This document shows positions 47,250 through 59,522 of a stretch of DNA of 64,000 nt, one piece after another. Source of the stretch: Apricaphanius iberus (taxonomy: Eukaryota; Chordata; Actinopteri; Cyprinodontiformes; Aphaniidae). Every line of letters starts with the position of its first letter. Positions within the stretch are counted from its first letter, which is position 1. The position numbers and the translations under genes were made by a program. The DNA lies in contig JAPXFQ010000344.1 of the NCBI GenBank assembly GCA_028564705.1, positions 1,369,001 to 1,433,000 on the forward strand. The letters run 5' to 3'. The notes beneath the pieces were generated by a model, which ran no database searches, was not told the origin of the DNA, and saw nothing but the letters and a program-made list of their open reading frames with translations.

Positions 47250-50200
47250 CTATACCACTCCTAGAGGACACTGCAGGCGAAGAAACTGTTACTCATCGAC
47301 TGTCAGTCAGATGACTCAATCCTCTGACTGGTTGGTGAGAGTTGGAGATTGTGTTGATTATTTTGACATGACGGTGCAAAGAGAGAAACTGCGATGAACA
47401 CTGTTGACATATTTATCTTCAACTGGTGCTATTTACAGAGGGATTGTAATTGAATTTCAGAATAAACATCGCTAAACCTTCCTAAATGTACACCACAAGA
47501 TTTGAGGATGCAACCAAAGAGCAAACACTAAACACTGCTGATGCTAACCCGGAAGTGACCAATGACTGCAGTTCCCCTTTCATCCGCTAGGGTTGCCTCC
47601 AGAAAGGAGCATTGACGCCTGTGTTTAAAAATGCCAACTTAACAGCAGAAATAAACATGTTTACAGCCTTGTTCAAAAAAACATTTTAGGTTTAATAGGT
47701 AAAGTTTACCATCATGACAACTCTGAAGTGGGTCATTTTTATGTGTGAGCAGCTAAGCGCTGCGAAGGCCTATTGTACCTGCAATGGGTCAAATGAATTG
47801 GCTTTTTGGAGGCCTAAACATATATGAAAACTCACCATATTTGGCGGAGGCATCAGGCATGTGTGAAATGTATGTATTTTAATGGTTTCGAAAAAAACTT
47901 TTGAAATGGCTTCTGCATTGACCTTAGTTCATCATAGACACCTGTTGTTCAGCACACAAAGAACTTCCCAAACACCTACCAAAAATCCTCAAAACTTTGT
48001 GGTCCCAAATGCACAGGAAGTCGGCCATCTTGGTTTGAAGGTGCAATTTTGACCCCATTTTTCACGTTTACAGCCTCCGCATTTGATCAAACTCCTCCTA
48101 TAGACTTCAACCGATCAGCATGTAAATCGCTCAAGATGGCCTTCAGGCATGGGGGATCAAAAGACATCAGAGGTTTGAGTTTTCGAAAATGTTGAAGGGG
48201 CAGGGCCAGGCCTCTAAGGTGGACTAAACACCAAAAATATTAAAGCAGTTATAACTCCTCTTCACAAAGTCACAGAGGGATGAAACCTTCTTTAAAGAAG
48301 ATGTTCATCAGGTCCCTGACGATCCTAGAGGCTCAACTGCCGACATCATTTAAGGCCCCCCCCAGGACAGGAAGTGCAATGTTTTGCTATGAAAGGGCTA
48401 CAATATACACTCTTGAGCTAATCAGCATGAAAAGATGCACAGCGACTGTGAGACACCTTGGGTTCACTGTGTATCAAGCAATGTGGGTTTGCGACAAAGG
48501 GTATGGCCATAGCCAAGTGCGGCATCTCACCATGGCCATACTACTCTAGTTACTGTTCTTCTGTGGTCACTCCTCTCCTGAGACGGATAACGATATCTCT
48601 GGAGCTCTGAAGCATTTGCTTGACTTGTCGATTTTTCACAAAGCCAGCTGAGCTGTGCCGACCATATTGTTGGAGCATAAAGACCGTATCTATCAACCCA
48701 CAATGTCGGTGGCTACTGCCTGGTAGATGTAAACATAACGCCATTGTCATTGCTGTTTTAAATGTACATTTTATTATATTTTATTTCAAATGTAATTTTT
48801 TTATAGAAATGTACTTTCATTCTTCCCCTCTGTAAAAGCTCCATGGAGGTTTTGTATTTTTTTACTCTAGTTTTTTATGAAACTGTTCCGTATTCCACCT
48901 TTGATTGCACTAACAGACAAGTCCAAGAAGTCTGTGCTCCATTTTTCTTTCTGGAAGTAAAATTACATTTCTGCTGTGCATTTAAAATAGCTGCTTAGTT
49001 TTAGTGAAAGTTATCGACCATCGAGGGTTCATGATTTTATTTGACAAAATTATTTAATCTGCCTAGAAGGTAAAGGGGTAGCAGAGTCAGGAAACTGTGG
49101 TTTTCTTGTTAAAAGCACCTACTGATCTCTGCTAGCTTCAGTTAGCTGCAGATGCTCAGCATAAACAAAATGAATGTAAGGATCAATTCCTTCCAGCGGT
49201 CACCTCTGGAGCACACATCTGCTCAATTAGTAACCTTGCAGCAGAGAGAATGAAATGCATGAAGCTGGTCTGAGCATGGAAATCTGATGATCTTAACTGG
49301 TCGAAGACACCACCTGGATAGAGCAATAGGGTCCCGCAGAAACTGCAATTTCAGAGGAAACTCAAACAAACATCAGTTCCTGGAAACATCTTCAAAAAAA
49401 TCTGTAGAGCTGATCCTACTTCAGCTACAATTTGGCTGACAAGAAAGCCCTGCAGAGGATAAAAAAGAGAGCAAAAAAACGTCTGCCTTCTGCTGAATGT
49501 TTGACTCAGTGCCAATAAAGGAAGAGGGCAGTGAACATTGTCAGGAACTCCACATATTTTCAGGCCAATGGTATCACAGCATCCACAGCAGAACCAACAA
49601 ACTGCTCCACAGCTTTCTGCAACATGATCTTAAAGCTAACCACTTGTTTTTTTTCTAGAAAATCTATTAAACTCACCCTAAATTAAAGGTGTCACAATGG
49701 AACATATCACGATCAATGTTTATGTCTTTGTATGCTGTTGCAAATGTGTTACTTAATAATAAAAAATATCTACTCCCCAAAAGTCTGATTTTCTTTGCAC
49801 ATGCCTCTTGTGAAAATGCATTTTGGTGTAGAAAATAAATATTTTTTGGTATACATTAATTATTTTCAACTTTCTTGTACTCTGTCGCCCTTGAGCAGTA
49901 TCTGTGAGCAATATACCACGAAAATTGTGAAGGAACTGAAATGGCCTGATTGCATTTTGAAGGACCTTTAATTATAACTGTAAGGTAAATTGGTATATAA
50001 AAAACACATTATGTAAAAAAAGAATTATATTAGGATTATTTTCAAATCATGGCTATGTTTCCTGCTGAATTGCCATATTAACCTGCTGTTTCAAAAACTT
50101 TATTTCTTGTAAAATCCAACACTATCCAGAATATGATAAGATAAAATGGCTTTATTCCACATTTAATTGAAAAAGAAAAAAAAAAAACATTCACCACAGG

Positions 50201-50400
50201 ACAGAAGGCTATATTTAAGATGCTGAACTGTTACTAGTTGTGCATTTCACATAATTAAACTTTTCATATGATATGTCTGTTTTTATATCTTATATTGATA
50301 TCTGTAAATTTAAACGCAATTAAATGACAATAAACAAACTGATTTGATATGTTTTGAAAAAAAGAGAACGCGTCCCGCCCTACTTTTAGCTGGTTCACTC
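47250..50400. other. Intergenic region between znfx1 and tbc1d20 (head to head)
   Basis: About 3.1 kb with no host gene. It contains the long unnamed repeat at 47700-48550. A decayed stretch at about 49380-49620 resembles the end of a CR1/Rex1-type LINE protein (KALQRIKKRAKK..., then RAVNIVRNS), but too weakly to annotate. A-rich tracts occur at 50165-50190. Confidence 0.45.
47700..48550. repeat. Unnamed long GC-moderate repeat with YY1-like sites
   Basis: The block has a base composition unlike the AT-rich flanks and carries phrases I associate with an interspersed fish repeat (CACAGGAAGTCGGCCATCTT). GCCATCTTGG at 48024-48033 and its inverted form CAAGATGGC at 48132-48140 match the YY1 consensus. 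No open frame carries a known domain. Confidence 0.4.
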
Positions 50401-50828
50401 GCCGGCGGACGTGTAAAGAGCTGACTCCGTCACTCAGCTGGAGCTGACGTCATCATTCATTCTTGGCAGGGAAGCTAAATCTGATGTAGATCACTTCCGC
50501 CAGTGTAAACATGTAGCGGTTTCTGTGGGTCCAAACGTATATTCCTTTCAGGCAGCGGAATAAAACACGAATGGCTCGTTTATTGGAAGTATTGTTTATA
50601 TAACCTGTGCAGTGCGGGGCGGGGCTAGCTTGGGTGCTAGCTAACACCAGCAGGACAACCATCAGGGGGGGCCGTGTCGTTATGAAGGCTACCGTTGCTA
50701 ATTAAACAGCGGGTAGCTACTTTCTAGTTGGCAGGTACAAGAACCGTAACGGGGGGCTAGTCAAAGTGTGGGGGGCGGGGATGGCAAGCGATGATTTGCA
50801 ATAAGAGCGCGTCAGGAAGAAGAGAGAA
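50401..50828 (+). promoter_or_regulatory. tbc1d20 promoter and 5' UTR
   Basis: A GC- and CpG-richer block precedes the start codon. It contains a palindromic CRE, TGACGTCA (50445-50452), and an ETS-type site (CACTTCCGC, 50492-50500). No TATA box is obvious, as usual for housekeeping genes. The transcription start cannot be placed from sequence alone. Confidence 0.5.
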
Positions 50829-53800
50829 ATGAGTACGGCTAGAAGTGAACGCTCATCGCCGCGGTTGAATGGGAGGCAAGGTACGTGGAAGACAGACTGT
50901 ATCACGTGAAGTTGATTAAAAGGCTGTCAGGTTGTGATTACTCACCAAATGAGTCCTAAGTACACTTTTAACGGGTTGAAACGTAGTCTATCAATTCCAC
51001 ATACAATAGTTTACTGTTCATTTCTAACTAGAGACTTTCCCCCCCTCTCTGGTAGACTGGGAAACAAAACGAAAACGGAAAATTGCAGACATCACCCAGG
51101 CCCTGAGTGTGGATCCAGTGGATGTAGCAACGCTGAGGAGGATGGCAATCAGTGAAGGGGGGCTGCTGACTGATGATCTACGCTGCCAGGTCTGGCCCAG
51201 GCTCCTCAACATCCCCTCTCACCTAATGGATCAAGAACCTGGTACTATATATTTTTCACAAACACTCCTAAACAGCAACACTGAATGCGCTTATCCATCC
51301 GTCCGCTGTCTTAGTTTGCACACGCTCTAAACAGGTGCAGGTTCTCCCACATATGAACTTTTTGTTAATGGTCATTTGTCCTGTCCAGAAAAAGTGGAGC
51401 GGGAGAACAATAAGGACTACAATCAGGTCTTACTGGATGTTCAGCGTTCTCTGCGAAGGTTTCCTCCTGGTGAGTAGTTTACTTTGAAAACCGCCGTTAA
51501 CTTGCCTCATGCCACATCCAACACTGCTTATATGTTGGGATGCTTTTGAGGAAGATGGTGATATCTAATCTAAATTACTGCTAAGATGCAGAACATTGTT
51601 ATTTTTGATATCAAAGAGGCAATAAATGTTTTGTTTATATTTTATTCATATTTAGTTATTAGTATTTTAATAGATTTTCCTTGTGGAAACCTGCACAGTT
51701 GTCCCAGAACACTTGATATGAACCAAACAAAATGTAATTCCCCCTTGAAATGAATGCAGTCGGGTCAGTTTTGAACCAACAATGCTTACATGCTCAACCG
51801 GAGGGTTCTACTGATAGTCAACACATGTTTGCAGCCACATTATGCACTTTGCATTTCTAAAAAAAAAAAAGAAAGCCAATCCATTTAGCAAGAGATTTTT
51901 ATATGAAGAGTTGGTTGTGAAAGGCTGTGTGTGTGTGATGTATAGGTTGGACTTACAAAATTTTGTCTGACCAAATATCGACCATTGGGAGTCTATGATT
52001 TTGTTGATCACATTGTACTACATTTTAATCTTTGCTTGTGTATTTCAGTATGCAGGTGAAAGTTTTCCTTTCAAATAAGATCAGTTAAGTTTATTAATAT
52101 TGCAGCTAAGGATGCAACTATACCACTTTTTCATCAAACCAATACTTGGATCTGAGTACTTGCTGATACCGAGAACGAATGCCAAGACTTCTGCTACACA
52201 AAATAATGCAATGAATTGTAAGACCGGTTTCATCTTCTTTCTCTGCTTGTTACAACAAATGATAGTGAATTAGATGAAACATAAAATCTAAATAAAAAAT
52301 GGCCACAAAACAAAAACTTCAAGTGGTAAAAATAAAAATTTTTTGTGAAATTATTATAGAGTTTTCACATTTTAAGTATCGGTACATGGTATCTGTTTAC
52401 TTTAACGAGTACATGTACTTTAGAATACTATCTGCCTGATATCAGTATTAGGGATGTACCGATACTGGTATCGGCCCCAATACCGTCTAATTTGCATGTA
52501 TCGGTTAAAGTTAACCGATACCATGAACTGATACTTAAAATGTGGTAAGTCTGCATTAAATTCACAAAAGATGGTTCATTTTTCACTTTAAATTTGAGTT
52601 TAATGGTGATTTTATATTTTACACATGTTAATTTGTCTTAGTTATGTTTAGTTATTAAAGTCTGGTGCCTTTAGTCTCTTCAAAAAGGTATAAGGTGGAA
52701 GGTATAAAATAGATTAATTCAGCAATAATATCGAATTGGTATCGGGACTGAAATAGTCGGATCAGTGCATCACAATCAGTATCGGGGCATCCCTAATTGC
52801 AGCAATTCGCAACTAATGTCATCTCATGGCACTTAAAAGAAAAGTTAATTCAACCCGATCACAGATTCCTAATAAATTACACACGTCCAAATTGATCTTG
52901 TTAGCTAATAAACTGTCTTCCTTTTTTTAATAAATTAAATAATTTTTGTCATTTTTTTACGAAAAGCCCTATTTAGTGTTTTTCCAATATTACGGTTGCA
53001 ACACTTGAGCGTCAAAAAACTAACCGCAACATTTCATCTTCAATGCGCTTGTACAGGCATGCCAGATGAGCAGAGAGAGGGTCTTCAGGAAGAACTAATT
53101 GACATCATCCTGAGAGTTCTGCAGCGTAATCCCCAGCTGCACTATTACCAGGGATACCATGATATTGTTGTCACCTTTTTGTTGGTCGTGGGGGAGCGCC
53201 TGGCAACTGTTCTAGTAGAAAAGCTCTCCACCCATCACCTCAGGTATATGCCAAAAGCAAACTGTACAGAAGCTTGTTCCTTTAGGTTTATCCTTAAAGG
53301 TTTTAAAGGACTTGAGTGAATCGGAATTGTTTGTTTTTGCTCTGTGTCACAGGGACTTCATGGACCCAACCATGGACAACACGAAACACATTCTGAACTA
53401 TCTAATGCCTATTATCGAAAGGGTCAACCCTGAGGTGCACGACTTCATGCAGCAGTAGGATTCTTTATTCTCTATCCAGCTATGAAAAGAATCAAACTTG
53501 AATAGCGTTTATATTCTATGGGAAAGGAGGGTGAGGAAAAGGAATGTTTAGAACATAAAACACGCCCAACTTTTACATAGCTAAAAATAAGAGGGGGAAA
53601 TAGAACAAAACATATTGAAGAAATATGCTTTGCTTCAGACTGACTGAACACTTTTACAGGGAACAAAATCCCTAAGCTCTGAATGGAATTTTGGAGTGCC
53701 TGAGTGTTGATCCTTATTAACACGTACTGTTGGGAAAAGTCCACTAGCAATGTCTTTTCTTTTTTTTTCGAAAAAAAAGTAAATGTTACACATTAATATG

Positions 53801-56800
53801 TTTAAACGTTGCAGATGACAGATTTGAAATGAAGACACAGTGCGCTCTAACAGAACACTGATCCTATTATGATAGCTTAACTTTGGACCGTAAACAGCAC
53901 GTCATTAAGCTCTGCTTGACGGGCTGATTCCAAAGAGGGCCTTTTTGACCCGCTTGCTCTGTCTGATCATGTCGTGCCATTTAAACTTTCTCACAATGTT
54001 TGATTGTTTTTTGAAATGGCATGAATATACTTGCTGAAATAAGTCTGTAGTTAAGAAACTTTGAATTATGTCAGCTTTGTTTGGAAGTTAATCTCATTGC
54101 AAGTCTTTTATTAATTCTCAGGGCTGAAGTGGGCACCGTCTTCGCTCTGAGCTGGCTGATAACTTGGTTTGGCCATGTGCTCTCAGATTTCCGTCATGTT
54201 GTACGGTTGTATGACTTCTTCCTGGCCTGCCATCCACTGATGCCAATTTATTTTGCTGCTGTGGTAAGTTTCCTCTTATCACTACTTAACTGAATATTTC
54301 ATGAGACAAATAATTTTAATGCAGAAATGTCTGCCTAGACAAGGCACATTTATTTGCATCGCACACTTTCAGCAACAAGGCAATTCAAGGCGCTTTGGGA
54401 GATGAGGGGAAAAGTAAAAGCACCAATAAAAACCAAAAACACAAACAGAAATATAGAAGAGTGAATAACTGATTAATCACAGCTGGAATGTCATTACAGT
54501 TGTATTCAAAGGCAACTCTAAACACCTGGTGTTTTAAAACTTCATTTAAAGCAGCTCATTGTTTCAGCAGACTGGAAGTAGTTCTAGGCAATATAAAAGG
54601 TTATTAAAAATTATATCAATTTAGACGAAGGAAGAGATTTTTACCATCTACCAGACCTTACCATCATCCTGCGAGTATGCATTTTGTTGATGTCATCAAG
54701 TTGTGCCTATATACTTTGTAGCTGGTATACAAGGATGCTGATGTTCAGTGTTTGTCTTCGGACTCGATACAGAAAGTCTAAAGGTTGTTGTTTTTCATTC
54801 AACTGAAAAGAAACTTGTTGAACTTGAAGCATTTTTAACTCAAATGTATGTAGGTTTCTTTTTGTGCAATATTAAATTTAATTAAAGTATCTAGTTTTGG
54901 TGTTTTCTGTTCCTCCTGGTGTTCAAAATCACCAAAAGACCATATTCGATAAATTATCTTTTCAGTATATAGCATATGGTGCCAAACGTTGCATTAACTA
55001 CTGATTACATCGACTATAGAGCACCGTTCTGATGAGACCTTGTGTCGACGGATAATGGCGTTTAGTCTATTTCGACGTAGACGGAGAAGTATAAACTAGG
55101 CTTTAGACAGACCTAAGAGGACGCTGTTAAAGTAATCAACCAGACTAAAGATAAATGCATCGAGGAGTTTTTGTCCTGTTGTGATATTAGTCCTTTAATC
55201 CTAGAAATGTTCTTCAGGTGATAGAAGGCTGACCTTGCTTGTTATCACCTTTATGTGACCCTGGAGGTTTAGGTCTGAGTCCAATATTACACCAAGATTT
55301 CAGGCCTAATCAATGGTTTTTAGCTGTATTCACTGTCTTCTGCGCTGACTCTTGATTGTTCCCCTTTAGGTCCAAGTATGATTACTTCAGTTTTATTTTT
55401 CTTGAGCTGGAGACAGTTATGGGACAATCATCCTTTGACCTGCTCAATGCATTTGCTTAACATTTAGTTGGTTTAAACTCACCTGTTGACATTGTAATGT
55501 AAGGCTGAGTATCATCTGTATAGTTATGTTAACTAACCTATTGGTTTTTATCCTATGAGCTAGTGGGAGCATGGAGATATTAAATAGAGGTCCCAGGATG
55601 AAGCCTTGGGGGACACCAGATGTGATTCCTGTCTGTTCTGATGAAAAGTTGCCTATTGACTCCAACCAGCCAAGTGCTGTACCACTGAGTCTGACTCAGC
55701 TCTCCAGATGTTTTAATAGTATGTTGAGGTCAAAAGTGTTAAATGCTGCTCTGAGGTTCAACATTGTATGTGCTCAGTACTTTGTTGGATTCCGTGTACA
55801 TGAATTACTACATGTACGTTGCGTGGCATGGAACCAATCAGCTAATGGCTGCTGCTGAGGTGTTCAGCAAGCTCAGGTTGCTTTAGTGTAGAACCCTAAA
55901 GTTTTCTCAGATTCGGCTGGCCATGTCCTGGATACGCCTCTGATTCCATTCACAGTCCATACCTCGTAAATCTTCTCCAAATATTGCCTCACCAACCTTT
56001 TAAAGCTGTGACTATCTCGTTTTCCTGTACCCCTTTTCCTACCACACCTTCAACGTTCTACAAATATTCTTGGTTAATGACCTTTTGCACAATGGTCTGT
56101 TGAACAGCTGTGATCACCTTTCTGTATTAAAATTATTTTATTATCTCATTTGCTTGTTCTTGTGTTGTTAGCTTCAAGTCATAAATATAAAAAATATCCT
56201 AGATAAAACCATTCAATATACATAGCTGGGTGTGTCTGACATGTTTCTCTTTTGAATCATTTTAACTTTTTGATATTCTAATCTATTGAGATGTTGCTGT
56301 AGCTTCAAACAGAATTGAATTATAGCATATTGCCACACCGAGTTTTGATAAAGAATGTGGCATGTAAATGTGATAGATCCCTTACCCCTCATTTCCACCG
56401 AATTCGTTAGCGTGACCGCATCAGTCGGTCCGTGGGTCTAATTTATTGATTTTTATCACGGGTGTGGAGTAGTTAAGACTTGAGGTGGAGAATCACGCTG
56501 TTTATATGATGCCAGTGATCATTTTTATTAGGACAACATAGAAAAGGACAGACATATCTGCAGTTCTGGGACTGGTTGTTAAGTTTATGCTACTTATTAC
56601 CTTAGAAATATTTTTTTTCCTCCGCATGCTAGGGCTGGGCAATTAATCAGCTTTTAACTGAAATCAACATATTAAAAAGCTTGATCACAATAATTGTGGC
56701 GTGTGTTTTAATAGTTCCGGCAGTTGACCAATCCAGTCGAACCACTGCCTTGTTGTCAAGCTAACCGACCAATGAAGTTGCAGAAAAAACATGTGGTAGT

Positions 56801-58377
56801 TGAAAGCTTGAGGCCCATGCTGGTAGGTAAAACAAAAGTGCAGTTTCAAGTGTGTACAGCTGGTGAGGAATTTTGAAGGAAAATTGACAGGAGGAAAGAT
56901 GATAAAGGTGACCAAACTGATGACACTGACCACAGAAGAAAACACGGCAATGATATTTTGGAGAGAAGTGGCATTGTGAGCTCAGTGTTTTGGAAATGGT
57001 TTGGATTTTTCAGAGGAGAGCGGCCAGACTAAACAGAGCTCTAAAATCTGCTGATGGACATTTTCAACAAAGCTAGGTCGTACAACCAGTCTATTTAATC
57101 ACCTGAAGTCTTATCATCTTTCTTAGTACAAAGAGACGCACGCGGTTTTGTTGTGATGTTAGCAATATAACAGTAGCAGGACGCACGCTCTGTATGTGAA
57201 ATTAATATTGAAGGCTATATATTATTAAGACAAAAATCAAATCAAAAATCAAGATCGTTCACTGTAGTGAAAATAATCATCATTATTTCATTTTCAAAAT
57301 CTCCTACCCCATTCTACCTTTAGAAGTTATGCAATTTCAATTCTCCTATGATTCTGTGATCTACTGGGACAAGCTGAGAGGAACGCTTTCATGAGTGATG
57401 CGCGTCTATAACGCTCCCGGTGGGAAGGGATGCGCCGCTGATTTCACTTGTAAAGCGCGTCCATCACATTACGTGCCGCTTACGTGTCCAATAAAAAGCA
57501 GGGATTAGAAGTAAGCTTACTTCAGCTCAGTCAAATCTTAATGTTCAACATGTTTTTCTCAAGATTGACACTAGTTTGGAAAACTCCGTGTTTTATGTTT
57601 TTGTTTTCTCAGAACTGTAATCGCAGCTTTTTGTTCCCCTAATAGGAGATGCTGGACTCATGGCACTCACACTAAACGGTTGCACTGGTCACGGTGGCCT
57701 TTGAGAAACACGTCTGTTTTTTGTGGTTTTGTTGCAGATCGTGCTGCACAGGGAGGAGGAGGTGTTGGACTGCGAATGTGATATGGCGATGGTCCATCAC
57801 CTGCTGTCTCAGATTCCCCAGAATCTGCCGTACGAGACACTGATCAGCCGAGCAGGAGACCTCTTTGTCCAGTTTCCTCCCTCTGAACTGGCCAGAGAGG
57901 CAGCTGCACATGAAAGGTACTTAAGTCATTCAGGCTGATGCTTGTAAGCAGTCTGTCTCTCTCTGCTTCTACATCCTCTTTTATACGAAGCACAAATTTT
58001 ATTTTCCTTGGCTTTTCACCAACAAGTGTTGCTTGCTGTTCTTTTATTAACGCTTTAAATGTTCTTCTTTTCTCCCTCTCTCTATCTTTTCCTTATCCAT
58101 TGTCCTCCTAAGCATGGCGACTTCTACCTTTAAGGACTTTGAGCTTGCGTCCACTCAACAGCGGCCGGATTCAGTTCTCTTTCGCCGACGCAGACAAAAA
58201 CAGGGTTCCCCAGAGAGCTCGGCGGCGGGCCCTGCCATGACCGTGGCACGGCCTTCAACTGCCCGCCGCTTTGTCAGGTTGGCGATGATGGGTCTGACTG
58301 TGGCTTTAGGGGCGGCAGCTCTTGCTGTGGTTAACACAGCTCTGGAGTGGGCCCCCAAGCTAGACTTGTTTCCTTGA
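50829..58377 (+). CDS. tbc1d20: TBC1D20: Rab1 GTPase-activating protein with C-terminal membrane anchor (complete, 8 exons)
   Basis: Exons: 50829-50880, 51056-51241, 51389-51469, 53057-53243, 53353-53454, 54122-54263, 57738-57916, 58113-58377. All junctions are AG/GT and in phase, and they join to 1194 nt, 397 residues (human 403). The TBC domain carries the arginine finger in LLDVQRSLRRF (Arg about 99) and the glutamine finger in LHYYQGYHDIV (Gln about 138). Further family blocks are MDPTMDNTKHILNYLMPII, TWFGHVLSDFRHVVRLYDFF and LPYETLISRAGDLFVQFPPS. The last exon ends with a hydrophobic tail anchor (about residues 366-385, LAMMGLTVALGAAALAVV) that holds the protein in the ER. It switches off Rab1 and so controls ER-to-Golgi traffic and autophagosome maturation; this is family knowledge. 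The start ATG has a purine at -3. The exon 5 donor (CAGCA followed by GTAGGA) is the least certain junction. Confidence 0.95.
51470..53056. repeat. tbc1d20 intron 3 with two hAT-like miniature elements
   Basis: A first element starts at 52106 (AAGGATGCAACTATACC) and belongs to the same family as 39911-40209, but its right end is cut. A second runs from 52448 (AGGGATGTACCGATAC) to 52795 (GGGGCATCCCTAA), with inverted ends. The second appears to have inserted at the terminus of the first. The rest of the intron is AT-rich with no gene. Confidence 0.6.
54911..55060 (+). repeat. Unnamed interspersed repeat, copy B
   Basis: It corresponds to 4561-4830, with about 115 bases missing between its two conserved blocks. 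It lies in a tbc1d20 intron, in the same orientation on the plus strand as copy A. Confidence 0.55.
55100..55720 (-). mobile_element. L2-like LINE fragment in a tbc1d20 intron
   Basis: The minus strand carries SIGNFSSEQTGITSGVPQGF (about 55660-55600), the RT block seen in the copy at 15340-15400, and further upstream on this strand the CTGGTTGGA...AGTCAATAGG words. The 3' side matches the DYCNSVL region (about 55140). Frameshifts are present. Confidence 0.7.
56634..57275 (+). mobile_element. hAT-like element with BED zinc-finger transposase fossil
   Basis: It starts AGGGCTGGGCAATTAATC and ends with AATCAAGATCGTTCAC and related words, an end pair common to fish hAT copies. Inside, about 56970-57120, two frames together resemble a BED finger: SVFWKWFGF, then TKLGRTTSLFNHLKSYH (the Cys pair region is damaged). 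No later transposase domain is present, so this is a short, dead copy. Confidence 0.6.
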
Positions 58378-58416
58378 ACTACCTTAAAAGCCAGCATGAC
58401 AGCGTTTCTCTCGTTG

Positions 58417-58675
58417 AATAAAACACGCTGGTGGGTCCTTTCCAAAACCCTTTGAACATGTTTGGAGTCTGACACTGTCTGGGGAGTACCAACTAAGCTG
58501 AACACTTGAACACTCCTCTGTTGTCATCGACACATCCCGCTCTGAGAGGAACTAATAAGGCTGTCTGGATCCTCATAGGTTTAAAAGCTGCTGGCGCTCC
58601 CAAATGAAGAAATCCTCCATGTTATATTGAAGAAACTATTTCCAAGCGTGTTCATTGATTGTGTCTATAATTAAA
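58417..58675 (+). terminator. tbc1d20 polyadenylation signals
   Basis: AATAAA at 58417-58422 and ATTAAA at 58670-58675 follow the stop codon at short distance. The second is probably the main 3' end, because sequence beyond it turns AT-rich and non-conserved. Which is used is unknown. Confidence 0.5.
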
Positions 58676-58679
58676 GCTT

Positions 58680-59479
58680 ATTTATATTTTGTGATAGGAT
58701 GTCTGGTTTAGTGTTTCGCTCAGAGACTTATGCCGAAACCCTGACTCACTACACTTGAAATTGCTGCCAATTTTGAGAGCTGAGAGAATGGATGATTTTT
58801 TTTTTTGTGCACGTGTGTGTTTGGGCACAACTCATTTGTTATACATGTATAATACCTGTACTGAGACCAACTTAAAAATCCCCTACACTGACTAGACTAG
58901 AAAATTTGAGATAGGATAAGCCAGTAATTTTACTGGAACATGTAACAATTTTAGAGCTATAATTTTATTGCTTTTAGTCGTTTTTTTTCTCTCCACTCTG
59001 ATTGTTTGGGGAAAAAAGTATTTTGGTTCTAGAATATTGATCTTCCTTTGTGAATGGAACTTCAAGAAATGTCAACATTCATTGTGGATTTCAATTTTGG
59101 GTATAGCTAAAATTATAGTTTCAAATATAGATAAATTAAAATATACTTCAAGTTTTACTTTTAGATTTACCCCCAAATCAGGGAGACGGCTTTTACAATC
59201 CAGAAATAAATAGTCCCTTAGCAAAGAGTTGCAAAAAACCAAAATATGTAGTTGAGCAGTCTTTAAAGTGGTTCCTCTGAGACATGCCCTTCTGTCTCTT
59301 CGTCTGGGGGAGTGTACACTAAGGAGGATTAATGCCTTTGCCAGGTATCTTAAAATCCTCCACTGTAAATAAAGAGAATATCTTAAAGGTGCCAGAGAAT
59401 CTGGTTAACTAACACTGAACACACAAACTGGTCTACCTGTCAAGTGCCACCCTTTACATACTGTAGTTCTCTATATGGC

Positions 59480-59522
<43 letters not shown>

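Larger units (their letters stand above)
54264..57737. other. tbc1d20 intron 6, repeat-rich
   Basis: This 3.5 kb intron contains the unnamed repeat copy B (54911-55060), an inverted L2-like LINE fragment (55100-55720), and a hAT transposase fossil (56634-57275). The remaining sequence shows no gene. Confidence 0.6.

Noticed and set aside
49370..49680. Possible CR1/Rex1 LINE protein end
   Set aside because: Only a few scattered residues resemble it. It is too weak to annotate as a mobile element.
55571..55858. A 95-codon plus-strand frame (MEILNRGPRMKPWGTPDVIP)
   Set aside because: It is the complement of a LINE RT fragment (GVPQG block on the minus strand).
58155..58505. A 116-codon minus-strand frame
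   Set aside because: It is antisense to the last tbc1d20 exon.
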